Assembly (NCBI GenBank): GCA_900155495.1 | Contig: FTLJ01000205.1 | Span: 1 to 57,205, forward strand | Direction of reading: 5' to 3' | Length of the DNA stretch: 57,205 nt | DNA from: Porogramme epimiltina | Lineage: Eukaryota; Basidiomycota; Agaricomycetes; Polyporales; Polyporaceae | In this document: positions 12,634 through 23,540 of the stretch, in pieces | How the letters are laid out: the number at the start of each line of letters is the position of its first letter | Position numbering within the stretch: position 1 is the stretch's first letter | Made by a program: the position numbers and the translations under genes | The notes under the pieces: model-generated | The model's database searches: none | The model's input: the letters and a program-made list of their open reading frames with translations, nothing else | What the model was told of the DNA's origin: nothing

Positions 12634-13180
12634 GCACGAACTACGGCAGCGCGTTGTGCGTGACCGAGACGCTCAACAAGCTCGAGCCGTACACGGGCAC
12701 GATCTCGTTGACGAACATTGAGTCCATCGTCACGACCATCGCGGACGGCGGCTCCGTCCCGAACGTGCCCACGAACATCACCTGTACCGACGTGTCAAGG
12801 GCGCGTACTCTCCCAGTTGTTTGACCTCCTCCCCGACACCGTCAAGTCCGGCCTCACCAGGGAGGGCCTCACGAGCGAGTGCGGCACCTCCTTCGTCGGT
12901 GTGTCCTCCCCGCGTGAGATCCGCAGCCCCTGTTTTTTCTTCACCGCTGACCGCGCCCCCTCCTCCCCCTTCGCGCCCCGCTGGCCTTCTCGTCTTCTTT
13001 GCATACGCGCCCCTCGCATGCGCCTCGCCGTCCGGTCCGCACAGACGGTTCGATGCCCTCCACCGTCACGCAGTGAGCGAGCGACTCCACGTTCTCGACG
13101 ACCGTCGCGCCCAACGGCGCCGCGCCCGCGTGGGCCGTCGCACCCGTCGTATCCGTTGTACATACGTCTGTATACTGTAG
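12634..13180 (+). pseudogene. Fragment of a secreted cysteine-containing fungal protein
   Basis: Readable pieces include STNYGSALCVTETLNKLEPY, SIVTTIADGGSVPNVPTNIT and CTD, then after a one-base frame change GAYSQLFDLLPDTVKSGLT and SECGTSFVG. An intron-like gap follows, and a tail GSMPSTVTQ with an in-frame TGA, then a hydrophobic end (AWAVAPVVSVV). This order (CxTETL, CTDC-like, SxCGxSF, hydrophobic C terminus) is that of a secreted, possibly GPI-anchored basidiomycete family known to me only as hypothetical proteins. The N-terminal half and signal peptide are absent. Frameshift and stop mark it as broken. Confidence 0.5.
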
Positions 13181-13225
13181 TCTAATACTAGCCAATACCA
13201 AGTGAATGATCCTTGCGCGTGTGCT

Positions 13226-13350
13226 AGATGTGCTTAGATGTGCTTAACATGCTTAGATGTGCTTAACATGCTTAGATGTGCTTAACATGCTTAGACGTGT
13301 TTATCGTGCTTACTGTGCTTGCGTTACTTAATTGTTGAAATAAGCGGTTT
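13226..13350. repeat. 19-bp minisatellite and TTAAG-rich tract (right)
   Basis: From about 13226 to 13299 the unit GATGTGCTTAACATGCTTA repeats about three and a half times with few changes. It is followed by CTTAATTG and TAAGCGGTTTAAGCGG. The GCTTA core and the TAAGCGGTTT string also occur in the tract at 10530-10640, which supports reading them as the two subterminal regions of one element. Confidence 0.65.
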
Positions 13351-13454
13351 AAGCGGCCAAGCAAATCCGGAAAGTACTGATGAATACCCATGTTGACGCT
13401 AAGACTGTCAATGCACTCGATGTGATGATCAAGATGGCCTGGATGGCACTGGTC

Positions 13455-14135
13455 AGAACATCATTCACATGCAGGGCGTGTATCATAGCCGCACGTTCGG
13501 CGGTGCCAACAAGTGTCAAGGAGCAAGATGATCTACAGCGAGGGTACCACCACCAATGCTCCGCGCGCACCGCCGTGCCCCCCACGCCTCCAGCCTGACA
13601 TGTGTGACATGCTCCCCTTCCCCTACTGATTCGGTACCAGCTTGGGCTGCCCGTTGACACGCTGCCCGAGACGCTCTCGCAGACAGTGTGCCTGATGCAG
13701 CTGCATCTAGTAGTACTCGCGCAGGCGAGTGCGCCGCGTGACATGGCGGTGATCATCACCGAGCCCGTGCTTGATGCGGGCAGGTACGTGCCCGCGCCCG
13801 AAGTGTTCCTCAAGGGCCTGCGCACGGTGTGCGATCAGTACAAGATCCTGCTTAGTGCTCATCATCGACGAGGTGCAGTCCGGGGGCAAGAACTACAACA
13901 TCGAGTACTTGGGCATGCGCCTGGAAAGCCTCCTCAGCGAGTGCGATCATCGGCCAGAAGGAGCTTACCAATAAGCTCAAGGAGCGGCACGTACGCAGGC
14001 AACACGGTGTCGTGCGCGGCGGCGGTCGCTTCGGCGGCGGTGGTGAAGGAGAATATCCTCCAGAACGTCAACGCGCGGTACGTCCCCAGCCACTCCCTCC
14101 GCATCAGTCCCCAGTGTCCAAGGCATGTCATGTAG
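13455..14135 (+). pseudogene. Class III aminotransferase fragment (4-aminobutyrate type)
   Basis: This copy is decayed but recognisable as a PLP-dependent class III aminotransferase. MQGVYHSRTFGGA at about 13465 corresponds to the family's HGRTFG motif. Further on are VIITEPVLDAGRYVPAPEVF and LKGLRTVCDQYKILL, then after a one-base shift IIDEVQSGGKNY, which carries the cofactor-contact Asp. Near the end is GTYAGNTVSCAAAVASAAVV. Several frameshifts and stops separate the pieces, and the segment that should carry the PLP-binding lysine is not seen. The family converts 4-aminobutyrate or a related omega-amino acid; this copy cannot. The gene fragment lies just outside the TTAAG-rich tract. Confidence 0.7.
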
Positions 14136-14439
14136 TACCCCGACTGTGATGTATTTGCGTATGATGCCCTCGAAAATGCGTGTTAAGCGGATACAACACC
14201 CTCCTAAGGCGCTAGTACTAAAGCCCGCTCATGGCTCTAATAATGCTAACTAACGAACTAATTAGGAAGGAATTTGCTGAATTAGACTAATGACTCTAAC
14301 GGTCTAATGCTCTTGATTGGCACCAATGAGGCTAATTAGCGATTTTGGTTTTTCCTGATGTACTTGGTTTGTGGTTCGCTGATGGACTTCGGAAGGAGGA
14401 ATACGGACTCGAGCTGGTGACTCGGAGCGTCATTTGCCG

Positions 14440-14750
14440 GAATGGCCGCCTGAAGACGTCTGGATAACAGAGAAGCAGGCGGCGCCGGCGGGCGGCATCG
14501 GCAGACTCCTTCTATAAACCTTTAAACCTCTAAACAGCCCCGGTTTAGAATGTTTGGATAAATCAGAGCGTATAGACATTATATTTTGGCACTTCTTATA
14601 AATGATGAGAGGAGGCGGAGTGAGAGGAAAAGAAGAAAAAGAAGACACAAGCACAGATTGAACCAGTACACAGAAGAACGCAAACCCTGCGAAGTGCACG
14701 GCGGAAGGACCAGCGTCGCCGCTTCACCTGCCACTACGCCACCGATGCAT
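14440..14750 (+). repeat. TCTAAA-rich dispersed element, copy A
   Basis: The segment opens with CCTTTAAACCTCTAAACAGC and related AT-rich palindromic words, then passes to an A/G-rich part ending in a stretch containing AAGCACAGATTGAACCAG and GCGAAGTGCACGG. The second half is clearly similar, inverted, to 18895-18560, and the AT-rich start also resembles 23170-22780. With no coding capacity and three copies in the window it behaves as a non-autonomous element. Its true ends and target duplications are not resolved. Confidence 0.55.
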
Positions 14751-15144
14751 TACAGCGCCTCATACTGCATGGTATATCACACCGTGTTGACATCAGGAAA
14801 TTTCCGGAAGTCTGAGAGTGCATGTTCAGCCAATAAGCATGACCAGACACCAGGGGCTGTATGGTCAGGCACGAACGTATGTGAGAGCACAGGTAACCAG
14901 TGCATGACCGAATACTGTAGTCCCTGAACGAACACCGCGGCGCACTTTCAATCACCAGTGGGCACCTGGTCAGATGCACGCACACGTATGGTCATACGCG
15001 GAGGGCTGTCTGACCGGTGTAAGCCGGCATTGGTGAGGGGTCCTGTTCAGGCTGGATCGCTCGGCAAAGGGATCAAATATAGCAATATGTATATTGATTA
15101 TGATACTAGTACTACAGATACAACGAAGGTACACAGTTTCTACT
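14751..15144. other. No gene supported
   Basis: The stretch contains only short ORFs without recognisable content. It lies between the TCTAAA element and the OS-9 fragment. Nothing regulatory stands out. Confidence 0.4.
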
Positions 15145-15448
15145 ATAATCCTAACGTGGCAGTAGCTATGCCCGACCGCAGCAAACCGCCCACACGTCGA
15201 TCTCGAACGATGCTCTTGAGGGGGCTAGCGGGCGAGTCTTGCCACGGCTGGTCGAGGAACTCATTCTCGCCGCCGCGGAGGCCGTCCTGGAGCCAACGCT
15301 GTGCGGTGTCGTTGAGGAGGGAGAGGCCGTTGAGGAAGGAGACGCAGTACTTGGGGAACGCGTACGGGTCCTCGGGAACGCGGGAGTGGTGGACGTGGGT
15401 GGAGACGAGGAGGGAGAGGGAGAGAGGGAGGAGCGCGGCAGTGCGCAT
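15145..15448 (-). pseudogene. N-terminal fragment of an OS-9/Yos9-type ER lectin
   Basis: On the minus strand an open frame begins with a signal peptide (MRTAALLPLSLSLLVSTH) followed by PEDPYAFPKYCVSFLNGLSL, LNDTAQRWLQDGL and ENEFLDQPWQD. This is the start of fungal OS-9/Yos9 proteins, which recognise misfolded glycoproteins in the ER lumen for degradation. The frame then ends, and the mannose-6-phosphate-receptor-homology lectin domain and the rest of the protein are absent, so it is a truncated copy. The name rests on memory of this N-terminal signature and is moderately secure. Confidence 0.55.
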
Positions 15449-18400
15449 GGCGTGCGCGGGGGCGGAGGGCTGGATGGATAGGGCAGAGGCTAGAGGAGAG
15501 GCATGCAGGGGCGGCGGCGGTGGCTAGATGCGAGGAGGAGTGCTGTCTGTGCCTGTGCGTGACGGCGAGTGTCTGTGTTTTGACCACCGATAAGACATAA
15601 AACAGACAATGTGTTTGGAGTCGTCAGAGTGGGACGTGTTGAGAGGACGAATAGACTACTAACCAGTTGGATCCACGACGGCGTGCTGAGCAGCGGGAAC
15701 TCATTAATTCCAGGAGAACTGCCGGATGCCCTACGAATGCAGGCGCGCAAATCTAAAGTGCAGTGGCATGAGGGCGCCGCGGACGGGGCGAGCGCACCTA
15801 CAGGAATCAGTTAGCGTCGCGAATCTACCTAAAGTTGCGTATGGACTTACTTTGGTAGCTGATGAACGGATGTGCTGTTGGTCTTGGTAAATAATAGCAA
15901 GGAAAGAGAGAGATGGTCGTTACGTACTCAGTGCTCACGTAGCCTCAGTGAATGCTGATTACTCCGCTGCCGCCCTAGTTTGCCCATGAAAGTCGCACAG
16001 CTCGGCGACCGTCTTCGCACCATGGTCAAGCTGTACGGCGTGAACTGGGAGAAAAGAGTGAGAGGCGGAGACTCACCTTGGGCGAGCGGGAGGGGGGAAC
16101 GGAGGGATAGAAGCTGGGTAGTAGGGCGGACGGATAAGGGGGACTGAGGTTTGCAGGCTGCCGACGACGGTCAGAGAGGTCGTAAGATGCGGCTGTCTGT
16201 GCGAAGCGTAGCGGTGTCTTGGCTTTCCCCTGCTGCTGAACGAGTGTAGCTCCGCGTTCGACTCGCTACTCTTCTAGAGCTCGCCCTAGAGGTAGCAGGT
16301 GATGTGGTCGAATGCAAGTCCACTCTCACCCAACATTTGGACGTTCCTCCCTATCCCGACGAGGCCTTGCGGCTGCAGTGTCGGAGTCGGCAGCGCCGGC
16401 GTCTTGAACCTACTGGACGTTTTCGGAGAGGAGACGGGCGAGGATTGAGCCTTGGGGGAGAAAGGATATCAAGGGAAGAGGACAAGGAGTTCGAAGGGAT
16501 GCAGGGGGAGGGGCTACTTTGATATTTGGTCGAACGACAAACGCGCGTCAAATGATCGCCTAACCGTCCAAACCTCTAGCCGCCGGTCCCCCATCGAGCA
16601 AGCCGCTGTCACTGGTCAGAGTCCTCACTCCGGCTCCACGACGTACTTACAAGACTCAAAACACTTCGCATAATATGAAAGGGCATGCATCTGCTCGGGA
16701 CTCTACATCGTCCATCTGCCTGCTGAAAGCTCGACCTGCGGGGAGCTGGATACAGAGCACCACCGACTCAATCCCCGCCATGAGTAAGCCCTCGTGTTCA
16801 ATCAATCACGTCAGTGCTGATGCGCTGTAACGATGATGATATCATCTATATCGCCCGTCGCCCGTCTAAGACCTCGGAATCATCATTGTGTTAGGGCGCC
16901 CGCGACCCCTGCAGCCGCGTGTCGCTCACACCCGCCTCTAGTCTCGTTCCCATCCGTTCTACAGGTCTCTCGCCCTGTGCGCTCACTTGCCACTCTGGTC
17001 GAGGCCACAACGGAACGCGGGCGGGCGGAGGTTGAATATATTTGATACGGGGGATGTGCAAGGATCGGTGGATCTCATTTTTGATGTACTTTTGTGAGCG
17101 CCCGTGCAGAGAGGTTCTGGCAGTACGAGCGACTGTCCTCGTAAGCGCCAGGGCGGATGGGCACGAGACTAATCCGCCTCCTTTCGACAGGATGCGCTTC
17201 AGCTAGACGACATTAGCCAGCCTCCAGACAATAAACGCGATACCCGGGGTGAGCGACGTCGGCGTCCCCGAGAGCATATTCAAGAACGCGTGGGCAAGCA
17301 AATTTAACAAGCGATCTCCATCGAAGACATCGGCGCCGCACGAGCCCTGTGCCGTGACCCGTCGCAATGCGCCCCCCACGCCGGAGCCGTGTGTACGGCG
17401 CAGAGCCCCCAAAGTGGTGGTCAGGCTCTTCGTCGCGCTCGTACTCACCCATCCGCACCTCTGATCTCTACAATGCCCCGCAGAACGCCTACCCTACACC
17501 TCGCAGCTCGTGCGAGCCGGCTGATCACTCGTTCCGCCCGATGTCGTCCCACATTACCCCGACCCCGTGCCGGCGCCTTAACCCAGCCAGCTCTCCGGCA
17601 TCCACTATACTGGCTTATCCGGCTACCACGCCACCCCCCTTATACACGCACGCGGCACTCGTTGTCTTCGTCTGTGCTCGGCACTTCGCCACGGGCTTTC
17701 CCGTCGCCACCGACTCCGTCATCGAACATCTCACTGCCGCTCTCGGTGTCTGTCAAAACTTAGTCCTCTGCAACACCGACGCCAGCAAGAGCACCCCCGG
17801 CGCTGGTCCCTCTGGCGTATCCTCAAGGCTTACAGCTTACAGGGGCGGGCGCGGGATCCTATGGACACGCCTGAGGTCGCGCTGTCCAGGCTAAACGGTA
17901 TTTAGCAGCAGTCTGTTCTTTGTAAAGCTCATGCTGAGTCTGAGGTCAATATATTTGCTGTATGCCTATCTATACAGCGTAGTCCAGTAGTAATGACTAT
18001 AGAGATAAGTGATCTTCCTAATGGCGTGGCGGGGCGTACTGTATGCATTTATCTGAGCCGAAATAGTTCTCTCACACACTGTATAAATTCATCGTCCTAG
18101 CCAATGTTATATCAAAGTGTTATCATGCACTGTCGGAGCATTCTATATATAATCAGACATCGTCAGGACTCGGGACACTATGTATGATCAGACATCGTCG
18201 GCACGTGCGATGTGCGATCACCCAACGTCGGACATTGGCTGAGCAGATGGGCGGCTGTCAAGCACTGCAAGTCTGATCTGGCACTATCGGACTTCCGGAA
18301 CTGAGCCCAAACTTTTCGCTCAGTACTAAGAAACTTCCGCACGTCAGCACGACCTTCCTCCTCACCTTGATCTCTGGCTAAAGCAAGTAGAAATATTCAT

Positions 18401-18559
18401 GAAATCCATCTGGCGCACTGCTCTTAAGCTTGCCTGATGAGCATATCGTCACTTGGGACTCCTCTCACTCAGTGCACTGAGCTATGTACTGGAACTTGGA
18501 AGAGGCATCCGAGAGTTTCTTAGCCCTGGGCCAACACACAGTGTCAAATCCCATGCAGC
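15449..18559. other. Long gene-poor stretch with possible tiny remnants
   Basis: About 3 kb without a convincing gene. Possible exon-like scraps are seen at about 15990-16055 (MKVAQLGDRLRTMVKLYGVN followed by a GT donor), 16385-16440 (GSAGVLNLLDVFGEETGE, then a stop) and 17245-17330 (GVPESIFKNAWASKF). None can be assigned to a family. From about 17930 to 18550 the DNA is AT-richer and without ORFs. I see no RNA gene. The scraps are of the same broken type as the named fragments nearby. Confidence 0.4.
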
Positions 18560-18895
18560 TTGAGGCATTTTAAAGGCTTGTTGGCTGAGTGGCGAGTGAA
18601 GCGGTGACGTAGGTCCTTCCGTGCACTTCGCGGCGTTTGCGTCCTTCTGTGTGCTGGTTCGATCTGTGCTTGTATCTTTCTTTTTTTCTTTTCCTCACAT
18701 TTCGTCCCCTTTTGTCGTTCTTAACCATCTCCCTCCGCCCTTCATTCCTCCACAGCCTATTTTGTAGTCTTAATGTAGTTCTATAGAACCACAATAATTA
18801 ATATCTCTAAATACTACTCATAGATCTAAAACCTCTAACTCAGGTTTTTAGAGATTTAGAGTGTATAGAGAGAAACGGTTCTGCTGACTGCCAAA
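18560..18895 (-). repeat. TCTAAA-rich dispersed element, copy B
   Basis: Read on the minus strand this copy starts with a TTCTGCTGAC-like end in the opposite orientation and the AT-rich TCTAAATCTCTAAAAAC array. It continues into an A/G-rich part and a conserved 110-base block containing AAGCACAGATCGAACCAG and GCGAAGTGCACGG. The block matches copy A at 14440-14750 base by base over most of its length. It is therefore inverted relative to copy A. Confidence 0.55.
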
Positions 18896-19007
18896 AAGGC
18901 GCGCTGAATTATATACATAGAACGACATAGGGATGAGTTAGGGGTTTTTGCCGCAGGACGTCACTGGAGCGTCTAGAATGGGGTTGAACAGCCTGCATGT
19001 CGAAGAG

Positions 19008-19093
19008 GGGCAGCTGCGGCAGTCAATGAGGGGTGGCTGCGGCAGTCAATGAGGGGCGGCTGCGGCACTCAACGAGGGGCGGCTGCGGCAGTT
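19008..19093. repeat. 24-bp minisatellite
   Basis: The unit GGCTGCGGCAGTCAATGAGG, extended to 24 bases, is repeated four times with single-base changes. It is not coding in any plausible gene. Confidence 0.75.
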
Positions 19094-19230
19094 AAATAAA
19101 AATATATTTTTGAGTTCCAGTAAGTACATGAGTTCGTCTCAGGATGCGAAGAGGGGAGGAGTAGTAATGGGGTGATAGGAGGGTAAAATAGCTGGGAGGG
19201 AAGGTGAGGGAGTGATAGTGGTGTGAAATA

Positions 19231-19700
19231 GGAAAGGGTGTCTGGAGAGGATTGGTGAAGATACCCATACTACTACTGAAAGGGCTTGGTAGGAAGTGGG
19301 GAGGGATGGGCACAGTAAGGAAGTAAAGGAGCACAGGGAGTAAGAAAGGATGAGAGAATAAGAGGCTCAGGGACATGGTGATGAGGGAAAGGGTGTCTGG
19401 AGAGGATGGGTGAAGATACCCATACTACTACTGAGAGAGCTTGGTAGGAAATGGGAAGGGATGGGTTCAGTAAGGAAGTTAAGCAGCACATGGTGTCAGA
19501 AAACATGAGACTATAAGAGGCTCAGGGAGGTGCTGCTGAGGGGAGTCAGCAGCAGGAGACAGCGGAAGCAAAGGAGGCGTGCACTGAGGCGTGTAGGTAG
19601 GTAGTATCATACAGCAGACACCACTCTTGAGGTCGGGGAATGCAAGGGGGAGGGGATGTAAGAAGGGGGGGGGGTGGAAGAAGGAAAGCAGAGCAGAGGA
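19231..19700. repeat. Purine-rich tandem duplication of about 155 bp
   Basis: The string GGAAAGGGTGTCTGGAGAGG begins at 19231 and again at 19386, and about 150 following bases (including GAAGATACCCATACTACTAC) are repeated with few differences. The whole stretch is strongly purine-rich on the plus strand and ends in a G10-like run near 19665. It lies downstream of the minus-strand gene ending at 19822. Confidence 0.7.
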
Positions 19701-19821
19701 AACAGCGTAGGAGGAGATATGAACCCTAAAGTAGCTCTAGTCTAATAACTTTAGAGTTCATAGCTTGTGCATGGAAAGAGACGAGAGCGAGAACACATCC
19801 ATGAGCACCGAATACAAGCTA

Positions 19822-21125
19822 CTAAGCCCTCCCAAACCGTTTGGCCATAGCACGACTCTCTTTCTTCGCCTTCTTTTCCGCTGCTTTCTTCTTCGCCTTA
19901 GTCTGGCGATTCAGAAGCTCCGGAGGCGGCACCTCAGAAAGCTCGAAGACTATGTTGTAGAGTCTTTCGAGACCGCCAACCATGTCGACTAGAGGACGAA
20001 GCTGATTGCAGAGCCTTGAAATCCCATTAGCCTATAAGCACGAGCTGACATTATTCACTTACCAGCCAATCTCACTGGCTTGTAACTCGTGTGAATACTT
20101 CGACACAATCAGTCGGTTGTTGAAAGAATGAATATAATATGACGTACCTCAAAGAGAGTCACGCGCACAGGTTCCCTGAACGCGAAGATACTTGTTGAAT
20201 AGAAATAATACACGCGAGTGGGAGTGGGACCGTAACGGCGCACGCCGCCGAGGCCCCTTTCAATCATCTGTAACGAATATCAGAGACGGACTAGAGCGAA
20301 AAGATAGACGTACCCGATAGAGGGCGCCGGGGCGAATGGTTCGGCGACTGCCGGGAGCACTGAATATGGTGTCGAGAACCTGCAAATGTAAGACGAATGC
20401 CGAACCATATGACGCATAACGTACTTCGCGATAGGCCTTGTTCATCTGCAAAGGTACGGAGATGAGAACAGTCAGCACTATGATGACAACAGGCAAGGAA
20501 CAGAGAACGAAAACAAAACAATGAGTGATAACGATGCGGACCCGGTGCGCTGCTGCCGCCACGCGCCATCGAACACAGGCGCGACTGTCGGCGGCGCGCG
20601 ACGTGCGGTGTGGTCTACGGAACGCACAACGCGCTCCGCCAGTCAAAACGATGGGTGACAATAGCGCGGACGCGGTGCGCGGCCGCGACCGAACACAGAC
20701 GCCGCAGTAGGCGGCGCGCAAAAGAGCACACGCACAAAACGGAGCGCACGACGTGCGGTGCGGTCTGCGTAACGGACGACGCGCTGTGGCCGACGGGAAG
20801 GCAAGTGGCACGACAGGGAGGGCGCGTGGGCCTCTGCGGCGGAGGCGATGGCGCCCACTGTCTTCCTTGTCGCTGCCCACAGACGCAAACGCAGCATAGT
20901 GCTCACGAGGCTAGACAAGGGGACCGCGCGACTCAACAGGAGAGTACCGCCAGGAGGGCGGTCGTCCGTGGCCAGCCAATGCGTGCGGACATGCGCGACG
21001 TGGTCCTCGGGGCGACGCCGCGGAGCGATGGGCCGCGAGGAAGAGATATAGGGAGGCGGGCGACACGTGCGAGATAGGGGACGACGAGAAAAGTTACACC
21101 AGTCAACACTTACGAAGTAATCCAT
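19822..21125 (-). CDS. Small basic-tailed protein, unrecognised, long first intron
   Basis: Five exons join in phase 0. They start with MDYF (21125-21114), then after a 664-base intron MNKAYRE (20449-20429). Next comes VLDTIFSAP...GALYR (ending about 20314), MIERGLGGVRRYGPTPTRVY...FE, and a last exon ANGISRLCNQL...GRA ending at the TAG at 19822. All introns have GT-AG ends. The product is about 148 residues, with a folded-looking core (RVYYFYSTSIFAF) and a lysine-rich tail (KAKKKAAEKKAKKES). I do not recognise the family. The length, clean splicing and lack of stops indicate a real gene. Translation could instead begin at the Met of exon 2. The long GC-rich first intron contains an internal imperfect duplication. 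Confidence 0.65.
20520..20810. repeat. Imperfect duplication inside a GC-rich intron
   Basis: Within the long first intron of the minus-strand gene, a block of roughly 100-150 bases containing CGACGTGCGGTGTGGTCTAC recurs as CGACGTGCGGTGCGGTCTGC. The surrounding CGCGGACGCGGTGCGC words are also doubled. The repeat explains the antisense GC-rich ORFs, which I do not consider genes. Confidence 0.55.
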
Positions 21126-21689
21126 TGTAGAGGCCGGGATGTGACGCGGAGAGCGGACGACGGTAAAGAGGATGAGGGCAGAGTTGGGGTGAGATAGGGG
21201 GACGAGGGAAAGGAGCGGATGGCGGTAGGTGAGACGGATGGTATATAAGTAGTGCGAGGATTGTACTGCGGCATCGAAACCTAGGACCTGCGGTAGTGAT
21301 TACGCGAGCAAGCGGAGCCACGCGAGCTCCCCATTCAACGTTTCGTAGAAGCACGACCATAAATGGACTGCTGTGCCTGGCCACTGTGGCGGCCACGTGG
21401 GGTCTCTATCACGTGCCTCAATGACGCGTTCCAAGTTCCAACTATCCCCTTGCCTTGTATGTCTCCGTAGCCTCATAGACACCCCCACCCACCTATCCCT
21501 CGTATCGTACAACACACTTGATGCTCAACATCTAGTACTGGCTCCACGCTGTGGACACGCTGCGAGTCATCTTCCTTCACTGCTAGACGTACGGTCTCAA
21601 CCTGCCTCGCATACCACCTTCTTCGCCGTCTCCCGTACGCCCCACTCCTCGACACTGACACCTTCCACCACGTCTCACCTGCGTACGCT

Positions 21690-22654
21690 GCCCGCTTTCA
21701 AAGGAAGGACGATACAGAAGAACATTAGGTTCCGCGGCTGCGGAAGGATCTGGGTGACAAGTTCCAGGAGCTGGGCCCGGATATTCTCATTGGTTGTGAG
21801 TATATTACTTCTAGGTATATGTGCGCGTTTTAACGGTATGGTGGATGCATCCAGATCGCTGCGGAGACGGTCGTTGGAGCCACCACCTCCGTGGACAACC
21901 CTCCACCTGGCTACTTCAAGGCGATGAATTCCGTGTGTGACAAGTACGGCACGCTCTTCGTCCTGGACGAAGTCATGAGCGGAATGAGCCGTACGTCTTC
22001 CCCCCTCCCTTTCGCCCCTATCTATGCTGAATATTCTCCCCCCCCCCTTTCTTTCTCTTTCTTCACGCCAGGGTACCTTGTACCCATGGGAGACATTCGG
22101 TGACGGCGCGGTACCCGTCCTCCAGGTTGTCGCGAAGGGCCTCAGCGGCGGGTATGCCTCGATCGCGCCGTGCTCCTCAGCAAGCGCATCGCCGATGCCA
22201 TCAACGGCGCGCGGGCTGCAAGCACGGCCACACGTACTAGAAGCACCTGCTTGCGTGCGCGGCCTCGCACGCGGAGCAGAAGGTGCTCGCGGAGGAGATG
22301 CTGCTCGAGCGCGTGCGCGAGTGGGGCCTAAAGATGGACAGGCTACTCCGCGCGCGGCTACAGGGCGACGGCGCGCTCGCGCAGCCGTTCGCGTTCGACA
22401 TGCGCGGCGCCGGCGCGTGGTAGGGGATCGACTTCCACTTCAAGGGGAAGACGCTCACGATGGAGGTTCAGGCGCGCGCACTGCAGAACGGGTTGCTGAT
22501 CTTCGGCTTCACGGGCGGCGCGAGCTTGGACGGTAGGAAGGGGAATCACTGCATGCTCTCGCCAGTGTATAAACTCATGAATAGAGAGGTGGAGAACATC
22601 GTGGACGTGTTTGTGCAGAGCGTGGAGGAAGTTTTGGAAGCGAACGGGCTGTGA
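21690..22654 (+). pseudogene. Class III aminotransferase, broken copy (different subfamily)
   Basis: Plus-strand pieces give, in order, LGDKFQELGPDILIG, an intron, AAETVVGATTSV and PGYFKAMNSVCDKYGTLFVL, then DEVMSGMSR, an intron, VVAKGLSGGYASIA (the PLP lysine region) and, after a frame change, KHLLACAASHAEQ and VLAEEMLLERVREWGLKMD. A TAG interrupts the frame in GAW-stop-GIDF. The C-terminal part (LTMEVQARALQNGLLIFGF to EANGL) is open to the stop at 22652. This is a PLP-dependent class III aminotransferase of the VVGAT/DEVMxGMxR type. It differs from the 4-aminobutyrate-like copy at 13455. The Lys and Asp motifs survive, but one frameshift and one nonsense codon make it non-functional as it stands. 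Confidence 0.7.
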
Positions 22655-22779
22655 GGCATTACAAGTGGAATTACAGCAAGTGGAATTAGAGACTTGTGTA
22701 GTACAACATCACTACGTGTAAACATAGATTGGTTTTGCCGCTCTTTCATGTCATGTGTTTGTTATCGAACCATCGAGAC

Positions 22780-23170
22780 TTGCGGCCGCAGGTCTTACGT
22801 CTCGGGTAACATTGAATGCGCGCGAGACTATGTCACGAGTGTGTACTGAAGGCACATTATCCTGCGCATGTGTGCGCTGGTCCAATACCTCACTACGCCC
22901 TTTTTTGCTTTGCAATGCTTTCCCTCTCTCCGCCCTTGATGCCTGAGCATTCCCGTCCGTTTGCGTGTTCTGTACACCACCCCTACTACCATCCTGCACA
23001 TTTTTAGTCATCCCATAGCAGAGGTAAATTCTCTAACATCTCTAATGTCTAAACACTCTAATTTCTCTGAACACTTTGATTTCTCTAAACACTCTAAATA
23101 GAGGGCTGTTTAGAGATTTAAGGATGTTTAGAGATAATGGTCCTGCTGATGGCCCGCCTATCATCGCACA
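22780..23170 (-). repeat. TCTAAA-rich dispersed element, copy C
   Basis: On the minus strand it begins with CATCAGCAGGACCATTATC and CTCTAAACATCC, continues through an array of TCTAAA/TTTAGAG words, and then a purine-rich part with ACACGCAAACGGACGGG. It resembles copies A and B in order and motif, but is more diverged. Target duplications were not identified. Confidence 0.45.
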
Positions 23171-23216
23171 ACAGAGCTCACTACCCACATCTGATACTGG
23201 CTCGACGCCGTAAACA

Positions 23217-23540
23217 ATGCAGCGCGGCATCTTCCTCCAGAGTCATGCGTCCTGGTTCATCGTCACCAGGCGCGACTTCACGATTGACACGCGGGCGGCA
23301 TCAACGGGGACGGCCAGCCGTGGTGATCGTAGTGACTTTGCGACGGGCGCCCGCGATGACGGCGACGGGCGCCCCATCGCCTTCACCCTCAGCAACGCCA
23401 CGCGCCCGGTCGTGCGCGTATTCAGAACGGAGTCGCAGCCGTTCTGGTTTGACGCGGTCGCGGACTCGCGGGAGGTGCTGTCTGACGGGATGTATTGCAA
23501 CACGACGAACCAGGACCTGACAGTTGTTAGCCAGAAGTAA
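23217..23540 (+). pseudogene. Unassigned coding fragment
   Basis: An open frame of 107 residues, including ASWFIVTRRDFTIDTRAAST and GRPIAFTLSNATRPVVRVFR, then PFWFDAVADSREVLSDGMYC, looks like real protein sequence rather than chance. It has no obvious start exon or end. I cannot name the family. Its position beside other truncated genes suggests a captured piece. Confidence 0.35.

Noticed and set aside
13226..13299. Regular 19-bp repeats considered as a CRISPR array
   Set aside because: There are no unique spacers between units; this is a simple minisatellite in a eukaryotic genome.
20260..20880. Minus-strand ORF of 206 codons
   Set aside because: It reads through exons 2 and 3 and introns of the real minus-strand gene; the spliced model explains the region better.
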